Program-made: the position numbers and the translations under genes
Assembly (NCBI RefSeq): GCF_013373865.1
Contig: NC_050476.1
Location: forward strand, 6,680,501-6,744,500
Length of the DNA stretch: 64,000 nt
Direction: 5' to 3'
Source of the DNA: Monomorium pharaonis
Lineage: Eukaryota; Arthropoda; Insecta; Hymenoptera; Formicidae
Notes under the pieces: model-generated
The model's input: the letters and a program-made list of their open reading frames with translations, nothing else
Told to the model about the DNA's origin: nothing
The model's database searches: none
Shown: positions 36,785-49,977 of the stretch, in pieces
Layout: the number at the start of each line of letters is the position of its first letter
Numbering within the stretch: the stretch's first letter is position 1

Positions 36785-37288
36785 GGAATTCCTGTTCCAG
36801 CGCGCATTCGACGCCCATCGCCCCGAGACAACGTGCAAGAATTAAGCTGAATGCGCGTTTCGTGTATAAACGAACGTATAAACGGCGAAGTTACTTTAAA
36901 CTCTCCCCCCCTCGGATTTAAGGAGTTACGTCGCGGCCATAAGCTATAAAGATTCCCGTCATAACTCGAACGGTATCACATTTTATTTAATTGCCCCGCG
37001 GCTCACCCGCCCGCGGGCTCTTCCCCGCCGCTCGCGTGCATAATATTATTTATTGCCAAAGAAGCTGTTAAAGTTTAACGTCGCGGAGGCGCTCACTCTC
37101 GAAATTAAACGCGATAAAATGTTTGTTATCCAATCGGCTCGCTACTTAAACGTCCTCCCGGCCACCGTTTGCCGTCGCGTGCGCCGTCTTTCCCGCCTGG
37201 AATTTGTAGAGAGAAAGACCGGTAATCCGGAGCAAGGACGGCCCAGCGACGTATTATCTCGCGGATAAGAACGCAGGGAGTTCGGATA

Positions 37289-38260
37289 GCTTTACAGCCA
37301 TTTAGCTGCGAAGACGGTTATAAGCGCTCTCCGAGGTACGTAGACGTACATTACGATTCAGATAATGGAATGTTTGAGAACGTTTGCATTAGCATATCGC
37401 AGTGTTACAACGAAATTTGAAACTATGAAGAACAGAGGATTCGAGATACACAGAGAATTGTAAATTTAATGGAGAGCAGCGGAAGCTCTTAATGTAATAA
37501 AAATTGAATCTGTTCCAAGCTCAATTGCTGCTTTTGCGGTGCATGGCGCATCAGATGTTGCTACAATTATGAGTTCAATTGTAATATTGAAAACGTCGTC
37601 TCTAATAATCACAAAATATTCGATTCAATCAATAGTCTCGGTACTTGTCATTAATCCCGATATCGTTAGCCATCTTGCAATTAGTCCAATCTTCTTATCC
37701 ACTAATATCGAATGACCATGATATCCGATATCGTCTGTTTAATATTACGCTTTGTCCTTGATTCTCATCTTTCCGAGACGACGGAAAACTATACAACATT
37801 GTTTTATGAATAAAAAAACAGAGGGTTGAATGGCTTTACAGTATCTTTTTTAGCTGCGAAAATAAGTTATAAGTGGGGAATAAATTTTACGAAATGTAAC
37901 GTAAGTTTTTAATTGATGCAATGAATTTTGGACGCAATCCAAATTTGATGTCCGCTTTTGTGATTCATGGCGATGATGCCATAACAGTTGAGAGATCATA
38001 GAGCTGTTGCATTCTAGTCGTCTAATATCCTCTACCATCTCATTGCTAAATCCCATTGCCGTTAGTCCAACCTCTCATGAATTCCACGATATCTGATAAC
38101 TATTTAATGCCGTTTTCTGTCTTTCTATCCTTCCTCCGAGCGAAAACTATACGACGATCCGTACATTATTTCGTGGATAAGGCAGACTTTACAGCCACCA
38201 AGTTCCGAGGACGGGGATTATAGAAACCTTTCGAAAGTATATATCCGAATACGACGGATA
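37289..38260. repeat. Decayed direct repeat, two and a part copies
   Basis: Copies start at 37289, 37833 and 38186, each with GCTTTACAG or ACTTTACAG. The first two follow with TTTAGCTGCGAA and TTATAAG. Later shared landmarks are GCTTTTG(C/T)G(G/A)T(G/T)CATGGCG, ATCCC(G/A)(A)T..CGTTAG and GAAAACTATAC(A/G)AC. These recur in the same order in copies 1 and 2. The third copy is only a beginning. It is not coding. Confidence 0.6.
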
Positions 38261-40793
38261 CGACATATTCGCCAAGTAAGCTCGACATTGTCGATCAGTT
38301 AAGCTCCTCCACAGCGGGAGAGGCTAAAGGCGCGATAAATCCGGCGTCACGGAAGGATGCATAAATCTCCTTAATTTACTACCACGTAACTTTTATTCCC
38401 TCGTACCACCTACCACGTTACGCTAGCTGGCAGTATCGAAATGTTTAAAACTTTTGAACCACCTATCGTCGCGATAAGCAGCCATTTCGACCTCGAGATT
38501 ATTAATTTAGACTCGAAATGGCCGTGCTTTATGCCGCACGCGAATAATCCGGAGTTTCGCGATGTCGAGACGATATCGTTTGAAAAATTTATACGCGCTC
38601 TTAGCGAAGTGAATCAGCACAAGAGATCTAAAATCATAAATTGAAAAGCTACGACAAAAATAACTTTTAACTTTCGAAAGAACGAACAATCGCCGGCGCA
38701 CTTTGCCGAGGGAAACGATCGATTCGGCCTGGTGATGAAAATCTCTTCGAAAATGCATTTCCGGGATATCAGGATAAAAGCTCGTGTGATTCTCGATTAC
38801 ACGTTCCGTCATTACGGGGAGTATTTTATCGCCTGTCTGAGTTACGAGATTCCGCTCGTTAACCGGAAAGTTCCCGGGGATCGTCACGCTCAAATTTAAA
38901 TTGGGAAAGTATTTTACGAGCGCGCGGGAGTTTCACGGTAGCGTTGTCACATCTTGATGAACTTCCGGTAACGATCGTAGGAAAATGTCGCCCGTCGTCT
39001 ACCGCCGCCTACGTTGAGCCCGCTATACGACCGCGTCGCGGGAATCTGGTTCACGAAACGAGGATCCACGAAGATTAATGAACGTCGATTACTTATTCGT
39101 GCCATTTACTCCTGATTGGGTGCGCCGCCGTGATTATCGTATAATAGGTTACCTCGGAATATGGTCCTATCTATTCAACACCTGTGGATCCCCCAGGCAA
39201 TTTAAAGAAATCGATAATATTGCATAGTGAAAAATATATATTTAAGAGAAAATAAAATGTTAATTAACGCGCGCGAAGCGCTAATTTAGTTATTAAAAAA
39301 TTGCAATAGATGATTCCTTTTTGAAGAATATATTCAATTTTGTTGCTGTACATCATAAACGTGTATCACATGAGTAACTTGTCTAATCGGATCAAGCACA
39401 CCGTCATGACTAATTAACAATCACGTGCTATCTCAATTAATCAGCGAGAGAAGCAAGTAGCGTTTGGTGACAGAAACGTTTATGCAATCAGACGACGACG
39501 GGCGAAGCACGTGAGGCGGCATAAACGCCCCATTAAACCTACCTCCGTATGTTTATCAAACAGGGAGAAAAAAAGCGCTAGACGGGAGGGAAAAAAAAAG
39601 TATATCGTATCCGCATTTAAAATGAATAATCCGAGACTCCCTTCGGCACCACTTATCCTCGCAGTCGCAATTCGCGCACGCTTCGCATCATCCTCGCCGC
39701 TAATGCCCGATACATTTTGCGAACGTCCTGTATAATAAAGGGTGCCCCCTTGAAATCCACGATTTCGGAAAGACAGTATTCTTTATATAGCGACAAGGGA
39801 GAATTGAGAAGGGTCTAGTTGCATAGATCCGTGAGGAATAAATAATTGACGAGACTTCCGATCCACGGGTTACATTTCGATACCCAGGCGTATCGTTACA
39901 GGGATTTCCCTGTACAAGCAGCCACCTGCGGCGTGAATACGGACGCACACGCGTGTGCGATGTCCGCCCACCTGACAATACGCCGTCTCGGCAGGATCGT
40001 AAAACCGCTCTTTACGCGTGCTGCGAAATGGCCGGTAGATAAACGCGTTGCGGACGCTTGCCCGACGTAGATTACGACAACCCGCTGTGAACGCATCTCC
40101 GCGTAAAAATAGTACTAGGCGCTCGTAATAAGTTTTTCTTACGGACGACTCGCGACGAACTTCCCCCCCCCCCCGCGGAAGATCCAATCGACAAATTTAC
40201 AAGTCGCTAAATTTAAATGGCGAAATTTAGATAGCGAGTTTGCATGCGGTGGCATACGGTGATATTTTTAGAGGCTTCAATCGCGTTCGATGTGCTCCGG
40301 TTACGACCGCGAAGTAAATTCAGAATTATCTACAATTTACGTCAAGTCTGTAAACGGGCGGCGGATGATATCAGCTGATTGTAGCTTCTCCGAGCAACGC
40401 TTTCTCGTTCTTTTTTTTTCTCCCCTATCGCCACGGTATTATTGCATCGCGCCGTAACTTTGACACCGACGCGAAAAAAAAAAACGGACGAACTCGAGCT
40501 TGAAACGATAGGTAATAAAAGTCACTCGGGTGCGTACGGCGGTGATCCGAGCGGAGATAAGAGACCTGATGGACAGCGCGCGAAATCGTACGAGGCGCGA
40601 CAATGCGATAACACGGGCTCCGCGAGCACGTATCGTGTGACGATTATGCGTAGACGATAAACGGACCGACTGCATTACAGGATCCAGCCGCGCGATTGCG
40701 TAATCGCTGATCAAGCGACTTCGGCGGACGATCAAATATAGCTCTTTCGCCGCAATCGGCACGTGGACATGTGACTGTCGGCGGTTTCGATTA

Positions 40794-41084
40794 CACGGAG
40801 AGAATTTTCTCTTAAACATTACTCTGAAAATCGTGGTAATTGTGAGACAACGTAAATCTTGAAGAATTTTACCATACTTTTAAAAAAATTTACTAAAATT
40901 TAATAAAATTTAACAAAGTTTTAGTAAATTTTGTTAGAAGTATAGTAAAATTTATCAAATTTTGCCAAATTTTATTAAAATTTTAGTAAATTTTGTCAAA
41001 AGTATAGTAAAATTCTTCAAGGTTTACGTTATCCACAATTACTACGATTTTCAGGGTAATTTTTAAGAGAAAATTCTTTCTGTG
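40794..41084. mobile_element. MITE-like inverted-repeat element, copy 2
   Basis: Ends CACGGAGAGAATTTTCTCTT and (read backwards) CACAGAAAGAATTTTCTCTT, flanked by TA (40792-40793 and 41085-41086). Inner arm motifs AATTGTGAGACAACGTAAA and CTTGAAGAATTTTACCATAC recur in inverted form at the right. The centre is built of repeated TTTAGTAAATTTTGT-like segments. Its arms match those of the element at 15220-15409. No open frame. Confidence 0.82.
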
Positions 41085-41173
41085 TACATATATAACGAAA
41101 TATTTTCTCTTTAGTATTTTCATAATGTTTCAACACAGACGATCTACTTAAAACGTATGAGATTATATGTACG

Positions 41174-41201
41174 TATATATATATATATATATATATATAT
41201 A
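41174..41201. repeat. (TA)14 microsatellite
   Basis: Twenty-eight bases of TA repeat between the MITE-like element and the tRNA-Gln gene. Confidence 0.95.
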
Positions 41202-41339
41202 ATCTCGACGAAATATTTTAAATAACGCACAGTAAACAAAATATAAGTTTAAAAATAAAATCTATATATTATTAAAAAAAAACGCTAAACGCATATATAA
41301 GGTAGTGGCTTGAAAAAAAAAAAAATATATTCCGCCTTA

Positions 41340-41411
41340 AGGTCCCACCGAGATTTGAACTCGGATCGCTGGATTCAAAGTCCAGAGTGCTAACCATTAC
41401 ACCATGGGACC
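41340..41411 (-). tRNA. tRNA-Gln (anticodon TTG), solitary copy
   Basis: Read on the minus strand, 72 nt. Acceptor GGTCCCA/TGGGACC with T73, anticodon loop CTTTGAA (TTG), T-arm CCGAG-TTCAAAT-CTCGG. Compared with the array copies, one acceptor pair is changed on both sides (T:A to C:G), so it is a functional diverged copy and not a recent escapee. A run of 13 T beginning about 15 nt past the gene on the minus strand can terminate RNA polymerase III. Confidence 0.96.
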
Positions 41412-44400
41412 TTCGCGGGATGATCGGGCTTATTGAACGTACAGGTCAACCATCCAAATTAAAAATTCGATCTCGCGCGATTAATTCTAAAAGCAGAAAG
41501 ATTAAAAAACGAAACGGTACAAATACAAATCGTAATATACTTTATTATCTTTGTACCTTCAGCCAAGTTAAAATAATACGTTTTCGTTTACAGCCGTGTG
41601 AGCGTCACGTCTACGCGTTGCGTCTTTCTAAAATCTCGTTCGCTCACAGAAATAAATTTCACTCCCTGTCATGTTACATGTCCGCCGCCGTAAAAGTGGT
41701 TATTTACAAACCCCTTGCTACATTACATCCAGTTCACCCTCCCTCCCCCCGTGTCGCAAAGGAAAGAAAAAAAAGCCTCTCGAGCCGTTTCGCGAGTGTC
41801 GTCCCAAATCGGAAGAGCGGGACGAACAATGTATAAATTCGAGCACCCCTCCAAAATGAGAGACGGGCAGGGGTGGGAGAAAAAGGGTGGAGGATGGAAA
41901 CATAGATTTCGAAAGCATCGACAAGCGGGAGCTGGTGGAGGTCGACCCCTTCTCGCCCCCGTGTCAACCCCTAATTGAACGGAAGCCGGCAATAAATATT
42001 ACTGTTTCTTTCGTGGGGCCGATTTTATAATGGCTCGCAGCCGTGGCATCAACGGAAGCGGATGTGCAATCAATGTGACATACGCTCCGGGGATTTATAC
42101 CCCGTGTCGCTCTCTACGTGCGATTAACTTGCAATCGGATCGGGAATAGGAGGAAGACGCGGCGTCGACCGAGCTGCGGAATTGGCGAATTTCACGAGTG
42201 CTGGGAGATAAAAGATTTTTGCATGGGACTTCCTTGACGAAATCTACAATGCATGTGAAAGTATGGTATCTATTAAGTGCAGAGATAATGATCAGAAACA
42301 TAATATCGACGGTAATAAATGTCGTTTGTGTGCCAAAGCATTTCCTTTGTATTTTAGACATTAGAAAGCGCTTGAAAAAATTTTATTGATTATTTCATTA
42401 ACATTTGCGTAGAAATTTAACATTGCAGAGTGAAAAGTATGTTAACTGCGTGTCGATGTAAAACATTGCAAAAATAATCAGTAAATAACAGGAAAGTATA
42501 AAATCTATAAAACATATCGAAATTTCTACACGTACTATGATGAACTTGTTTTTAGATGACTAAAATTTATGATTCAATACAAAATCAGTTATATAATCAG
42601 CGTGTAAAACATAACTTTTTCCATACTGAACCGCAAAAATTTATTGCACGCTCGCGCGTAATTCACATTCATCTCGATATCCGTCCTGTTAGCTCGACCC
42701 GAAAATCCATCACATGGCCGACAAACGCATTTATCGGGGGAAACACAGGTGGCATAGTCGTGGGGTATGTCTGTCATCTCGCAACGCGGAATCATTCCCA
42801 GTCGGTCCAATACCCCACCACCCCTCTTCTCTCCAACTATTTCGCGCTGTCTGGAAAGCCCCGACTGGTGTTGCAGACTGCGACTTCCGGTTCCTTCTTG
42901 ATAATTAGAAGCGACCCCGGCTCGTAATAACAATAACGGCGCGTGCTACGAGGCAGCGGCCCCGGGGCACCTCGTTTGACATCAAAGTGAGGTCCCTCCC
43001 TCCCCCCCCCTCGCCCACCTCGCGCGCCTCTGTTGCCGGCATGCAACGGGGCACGACTAATGAGATTCACTTTGCTTACGGTTTTGCCCCTGCTCTCGCG
43101 ATACTCGCTTTATCCCCCCCCTCCCTCCCCTTCGCCCCTTGACACGACCGACTTCGCTGGCTCGCTCGCCACCTTTCGATCATTTTGATCATCGCGGCGA
43201 TACCGCGCCCCACGGTGATGGCGCACCCCTTTTTTCCGGCTTCTCGTACCACGACGCCGCCTTTGTGCAGCAACGCTCTCGTAAATATTTGAGCGCGGCT
43301 CGCCTCGTTAGCAGAATTTGTTGTTGCCTGTTTGATACGCATACCGAATGGATCGCCAGCGTAAATAGAAATAAAAATGAAAATAAAAATAATCACGAAG
43401 TAATTCGCTTAATCGCGAGGGATCACTGGCGTTCGCGGGCTTATGCACCGTTGAGCCTTGCGGTTCTTTCTCATTCGTCATTCGTAGAATTTATAACGCT
43501 ATATATCGCATTATATTTCAATCAGTTTAATAGATGACAATTATGGTGATGATAAGAAGATCTATTTATGAGCTTTATATTTAGTGGCTACGCGCAACGA
43601 ATCCTGTGACATGCAGAACGAGGCGTTACGCAGCCAGTCGGGCTTATCTACTCCATAGGTGCAATTATCCCTACCAGTTTTATTGCGCGCTTAATTGAAA
43701 CAAATCATTGTAGCAATCTAAGCTTGTCCCACATACATGATCCGCTCGGCTACTTAATATTATCTCGTAAACATCGCAACGCTTCGACACGCGGTACCTC
43801 TCCCGGTGCAGAGAAATAATTTGTCACTTAGTGCATAGTCATCTTATTTAACGTTATAACGAATTAATTATTGATTAAGCCTGTATACTCACGCTTACGC
43901 GTCTCGCGTCATCCATTACCGATAATATCTATAACTCATCAATATTTATTATCATCGTCATCCTGACTGTCTTCGTATTCACCCGCACGTGAAAATCAAC
44001 CGCTTACGCGCCGTTAGGCCCATTAGCGAGCCCTGTTAATAGACAGACATTAATTATGTATGCATCTAGGTCGACGACAAGGAGGAGGACGAGATCGAGG
44101 CGCGACGGCTCTGACGATGACGACAAGGACTCGTCGGCGACGAGTGCATTATGATGCACCCCTATGCCGCCACGTGGCCGGCCGCTCGGCTCGAGCCCCG
44201 CGTGGCCCGCGCGGGATTTTAAAACGCGCGGGAAAAAAAAACGGGACGCACGCGGATGACACGCCGTAAGGGCGGCGCGAATTAACGCTGGAAAATAAAA
44301 GAGCGCGCCCGTCACGCCTGGTGGCAAAATGGCCTGTGACTAATGCGGCACCACTTCCTGCGCCGGGCTCGAGTCCTCGAGACTTGACTGCGACTCGAGT

Positions 44401-44724
44401 GCGACTGCGATACGCTATGAAAATCATGTCACGGACATATTGCCGGACCGTTTCCGACCGTGGTGGAGCCCCCCATACGCCATCGATATAATTAATTACA
44501 GGAAGTTACCCCGGCCGGCGCGAAACTCGTACGCGGCGAACAGCGAAAATTGATTCGCCTGTTATCCTCGAACTGGTCTTGCTCCCATAGCCGATACGGT
44601 TAATCGTCATGGGGAGACTATATGTTGAAGTCGTTCTAAATTGAAGGTGGAAGTCGTCAAGGTGCGTTACGTTACGGCTAATGTAACGTGCAGCGCGTAA
44701 CGGATTTTGGAAAATTAGTCCTTT
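41412..44724. other. Region without a supported gene
   Basis: CpG-rich with polypyrimidine patches (41745-41765, 42995-43015, 43110-43135). Overlapping open frames on both strands have low-complexity Pro/Arg/Ser composition. No motif recognised. Confidence 0.5.
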
Positions 44725-45360
44725 TCACAATTTATTATATAGCCTATATTGTTTCCTTTAATTTAATAGTATTTAAGAGTACGCTGCAAAAAGAGCACTA
44801 GTCTGTTAAATGAAAAATCTTCACATTAACATTCAACATGGCTTTTTTCATATTTTTATTAAATATCTTTAGTTACAGCCTCTCCAATGTGATTTTTATT
44901 TAAAGGCTGTAATTTGCATTTTACAAAAAAATGCTTATTCTTTACTACTTTGTACTCCTTTCTTTAATTTAGTAGTATTTGAATACTGCGGAAAGATGTT
45001 ACTGATAGCTCGTTAAACACAAAAGAAGATATTAGCATTCGTTTTAAGGTCACATCATTGTTACGTGTGGTCACGTTCTGCCCCTGATTTTTCAAGTTTA
45101 TTTAATGACCATGACTCGCATTTTACAAAGAGTACACTGCCTCTTAACATTTATTATATTATTCTGTTTAATTTAATGTTAATTTAAATTTAATTATAAT
45201 ATTATTAAATTTCTGTTTAATAATATTATAATGATTGTAATGTGAAAAGATATCGATGTAACATAAAGAGAAAGATATTCAGAGTCGTGTCGTCGTTGAT
45301 CCTCTTTTCGTTTTGTTCAAGTTCGTTTAATGACACGACATGCAGTTTACGAAAAATGCC
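44725..45360. repeat. Three decayed direct repeats of about 205-225 bp
   Basis: Two landmarks recur in order. CTTTAATTTA(A/G)TAGTATTT occurs near 44756 and 44961, with a decayed TTTAATTTAATGTT near 45167. GCATTTTACAAA occurs near 44917 and 45118, with GCAGTTTACGAAAAATGCC near 45342. The spacing gives a period of about 205-225 bp. GTTTATTTAATGAC and GTTCGTTTAATGAC before the second landmark support homology of copies 2 and 3. Not coding. Confidence 0.6.
45193..45232. repeat. Perfect hairpin with 17-bp arms
   Basis: ATTATAATATTATTAAA and its exact complement flank a 6-base loop (TTTCTG), inside the third direct repeat only. Confidence 0.85.
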
Positions 45361-46896
45361 ACTCCACCATTACCATGAAATTACGCCCTTTTTCATATGC
45401 CGCACACAAAATATACATATATTTATGCTCCTTTCATTCGGAGCGCTCCCTTCGTCGCGGACATATGCCGCACTCGTGGTTCCAGGGCCACGCGTACGCT
45501 CATTAGCGTACGCTATTACGCCGCGGCGTAATTTCACGATATACGGGCGCGATCATTTTCCGGAGATAGGAAGTCTTCCGGAAGAGCGCGGCGACCGGCA
45601 GCGGTCTCTCTTGGATAGGTCAGTGCCGAGAGCCATTCATGTCGAGAACGCGGCGGCGACGACGCCACGGGTGGGAGAAATCGCGACGAAGCTTTTTCGC
45701 ACCAGCTTCTCCTCCCTTTCCCTCCCCGACTCACGACTATAGCTGCGAATCGTTGCACGGTGCGTTCACACGCGTTCACGCGCCGACACGCACGGGCGTT
45801 TCAATCATTTTTATCGGGCGAATCTGCATCTCGCCGCTCGCTCCTACGGTCACGTTGTGACAAAAGTGGACGTAGCAGATGCCACGATGCGGGCACTATC
45901 TCATCTATGGCATCTACGACGGTCACGCCCATTTCGAATCATTATTCTAGTTGGCGGTTATCATTTCACTTTTCACCGAGTCTTCAGACCGGGTTAATGG
46001 AATATAAGAAAAAGCACCTCTTGATCGAGAGAGACTGCTGGGTCTCTCAGTCTCCGCGCCCGCCCTTTCTCGTCGCGTTAGTCACTCTTGCCGGGACTCC
46101 CGTGGTGCAATTGTGTCAGCCTAATGGTTTTCGCTCCTACAGAGAGCTCCGTAGGGATGACGGAGACCAGAAAAAAATACGAGAAGCCAAAATTGTTGAG
46201 CCAAAACGTCACTTTGATTTTTCTTTTTATGCCCCGCTTGACGAGGATCAGTAGATTTTACATCTTCGGTTTCCTCATTTATTCGACTGGATTTTTTTTT
46301 TATTCGGTTAATCTTCCACTTCTTTAAGGATGTATGCGAGACCCTACCTGCGTCAAGGGAAAAGTGGCGGGATAATGCGCCGAAATTTTGCCACTACGTC
46401 GCAGAAATGTCCTGTCGAAAGCGATCACAATGACTTCGTCCAAAGCTGACAGATTGGACTATCAAGTAACCAACACGTCGAGTATCTTCGGATGTTGATA
46501 GTGTCGATGGAACGCAATACTCTTTTTCGTGATACACACACATATATGTATGTGTGTCTATATATTTTTCGCGGGCGATGCTGTCGATAACAATTGTCGC
46601 GGCGCGTGATAAATGGTAAGCCCGCGGGATGGCCCATGGTGGATTCTTGTAATTTTAGATTACACTTCGTTGCCCAAGGGCTATGGTTAACGCATGGTCG
46701 GTCAACCCCCTCGGCCATCACGGAGTATCTTGTCCAGAAGGGTTAGATTAGATACGTCGTTCACTTCGGGCCATATATCTGTTCGACCCCGTCTTTCCAT
46801 CGCTATGCCGCCGTGTGTACACACACCCGTTTATCGACTGTGTGTCTGTGCGCGCGTATGTATTTGTTGACCATACGTGTCCGACGTGTGCGTGCA

Positions 46897-46922
46897 TGCG
46901 TGCGTGCGTGCGTGCGTGCGTG
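46897..46922. repeat. (TGCG)n microsatellite
   Basis: TGCG repeated six times within a wider GTGTGCGTG-rich tract (46880-46935). A similar tract lies near 54065-54105. Confidence 0.9.
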
Positions 46923-48813
46923 TGCGTGTGGACGAGCGTGAGTCGCGCGGTGAGTTACGGGGCTGCGGACAGAGTGATGCATTGCCGCAGAACCGAGAAG
47001 GACCAGATCCCACGGGAATCGAACAGGAACCCTTGCACCTCACACCATTACACCCCGTGACAGAAAGGGGAGGGGGGGTTGAATTATTGGAATATCGACG
47101 TTACCGGGCATTAAATGCTTCAATTACGATTAATATCGAAATGCGTTAGAACAATGCACGCGGCCCGTACCTCGGAACGGATACCTTTTGCGATGGCGTG
47201 TTTACGTCTGTCTCTTGGTATTCGCATTATTGATGTGTCCTGAATACATGCTTTATTCTACCTCACCTATCGTACAACGGAAATAAGCGCTTCTGCATTA
47301 ATTCCATTCTTACACGTACGCTGATGTACTATTTTTCATTAACATTTAATGGAATAAAAATGTGAATGAAATACATTATATCTAATATTCCAAAATAATC
47401 TTAAACCGTTAAAATTTATTTTTTTTTATGTTACATATATAATTGTATCGAAAATATGTACATATTTTTTTCAAATATATCAGGTAATTGAAATTAGGAA
47501 AAATTTGTGAAAGATATTAATTCCGATGATCGACAATTAATGCCTAAACGTTTTCCTTCGTGTGAAAAGCTTGATGTAACGTAAACAGTGAGGTAATTTA
47601 ATACAGTCGGTAATATACGCGAACGTTTGCATAATAAATGCACGGTGTAAGATGACCGCGCGGGCAAAAATAATCTGCGTAAAGCCATGGCGATTATATA
47701 CACGCTTACTTCGCGCGCGTCAATGTTTTCGCTCCCGTTACGTCGCCACAGTAAAACTGTCGTCGGTGAAATACACGGGTGGACGCTAGTGCGGAGGGCA
47801 AGCGTTATTGTTGCACCATATAAATCGCGCTTGATCGCGGAGGAGTATGGACCCGTATATCAAAACTACTGCCGCCCGCGCGCCCACTGTAATTTGTGGC
47901 CGGTAATAGAAGAGGGAAGCGCACATCCGACGAAATTATTATCCAGAAAATACATGAATTCTGCGGCGACGACGGCAGTACTTCGGGGTCGCTCAAAGGT
48001 CGTGGTGCGCCACCCTTAGCGACGATACTCCGGGGCTTCCGTAGGCAGTGTGCGAACCAACACTGCTGCCGGCAACGTCCAGCCAATTCCCGTAATGCAC
48101 AAATATGGCATACCGCGCGGTAAAGCTATTCCCCATCTCGAGCCTTTACGCCGGCAAGCAAGGTCTACGATTTTATGAGAAACTTATGGATCCCTTTCAC
48201 ATATACGCGTAGATAAAAGCTCTGTCCAAAGTTCAAAATCGCTGATTTTGGGACGGACGTCCCATCATCTTAATTACGATATAAATATGATATTTTTATC
48301 GAAAAATCCAATTTCAAGGATTCGGTATTCTGCGAGAAGAAAAAGAGGTGCGGCCTAACGCGTCCAACCGCTCCCTCGCATGATCATTCACCTACAGCGA
48401 ACGTTTGAAATACCCGAGAAATCGTAGCCACACGAACGAATTCCGGCAGTGGAGAAGTTTCCAACTCGTTAAAGCTAATATCGCAGCCTCCACCCCAATT
48501 GCTAATGCGTCCGCCCGTGCGCGCACCCACGACACAACACTTTATTTTTATTTAAAGTGCCCCGAACCACACCCCTCCGTCTCGGTCGCCGATTGCTTGA
48601 CTGGCTGGATGGCTGATCGGCTCCCGCCTCATTCCGGCGGGCCGAGGGGACACGGGGGAGATTCGATCGATTACCGCGATTAAAATAAAATGTAAATGGC
48701 GGTACGAGCGCGCGACTCGTGTGTTATGCAAATTCGGTTCTCCGGTAATCACTGAGTGGAAGCTGATGTCTTCCTCCGGCGCTAATGGCCCGGGAAAATG
48801 CAAAAAAAGACGA

Positions 48814-48818
<5 letters not shown>

Positions 48819-48846
<28 letters not shown>
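48819..48846. repeat. (GA)14 microsatellite
   Basis: Twenty-eight bases of GA repeat; open frames crossing it read Arg-Glu or Ser-Leu repeats. Confidence 0.95.
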
Positions 48847-48849
<3 letters not shown>

Positions 48850-49958
48850 TCGATGAAAGAGAAAATAACGGCGCGAAGTGTATTGCAGCTCGCTTGTACG
48901 TGCGTACGGACGTGTCTCTGTGAGGCGCGTGAGTGTGGGCGAACGTGTGCGCGACAACGAATCGAAGAGAAGAGGAATGAGTAGCTAGCGATGGTTGCAC
49001 TCGAGGGTGCAGTTGACTTCAATAGTTTAACGAAATTGCTGGCGAGGATCCCCCCGGCTCGGCCCTCATTCCGGAGATTTTCTGATTCCCGGACTGCTTC
49101 GATATTTATTTGTTCCTTTATGTTTCACGACGCGAGACGTGCGCAAAGTAATACAATCTTACGCGAGACTGCAAGAACCTCGTCCTTCACTGAAACCGCG
49201 CGCAACTTTTTGCTATTTATTACAGCCATACTTGCAACATATTAATTTATTATTGAATTCTAATAAATACGCCACATTACGAGGGCAAATGAAATTATTG
49301 CCGTTTATAAAATGTTTATGTTGTACAGTGCGTCGCTTTAATACGCTTAAACGATGCACCTGCCGCGGCCTTTAATACTCTTGTTTAAAACACGCCGCCC
49401 GTAAAACGTAACGAACCCATTTATCGCGATAAGTGAATGAAAAATATCCATTAGCGTTCGGTAGCGCGGAGTGTATCGTCGAAACTACGGTAATCTACTT
49501 GCCGGGTATACGCGCTTATAATACATTACGCCGGCCAAATGTGTTCTCGATATTACATATTACACGGCATACCGCAGCCATTAATCTCGGCCACTTGCCG
49601 CGGCCGCGTAATTAATGCTAAACCAACACGCGCGATCGCGCGGACTTTCTCTACCGAAACCGAATGGAACGTCCACCCTGATGAAACCGCACGCCGACGG
49701 TGAGCGTGACGCGCGATTCGACGCGTATCTGCAACAGTGCCGATAGGCAAATCGAAATGGCGATCGCTATTTGGGAGGGTACGGGTGGTAGTCCTGGGTT
49801 GTGCAACGACGCTACGCACACACGGGACGGACAGAAACGAAGACACAGAGGGGTAAACCGGCGAGCGGGCGAGAAGGAGAGAAAGGAGTTCAAGCGGAAT
49901 GGGGCACTCGGAAAGCCGAACAAAGACGCAAAGCTCGACCGTACACGCAATTGCGGGA

Positions 49959-49977
49959 GCGCGCGCGCGCGCGCGCG
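49959..49977. repeat. (GC)9 run
   Basis: Nineteen bases of alternating GC, a potential Z-DNA-forming tract. Similar runs lie at 17821-17834 and 21287-21302. Confidence 0.9.

Larger units (their letters stand above)
34239..40793. other. Gene-poor region
   Basis: 34.2-34.9 kb is AT-rich; the rest is CpG-rich. Open frames such as 36475-36921, 38507-38893 and 40439-40819 lack recognisable motifs and overlap frames on the other strand. It holds decayed direct repeats (37289-38260), a (CT)13 run and C-runs near 36366 and 40165. No gene supported. Confidence 0.5.

Noticed and set aside
46995..47060. tRNA-like stretch on the minus strand (TTCGATTCCCG and GGGTGTAATGG)
   Set aside because: A B-box-like motif is present, but no acceptor, D or anticodon stems can be paired around it.
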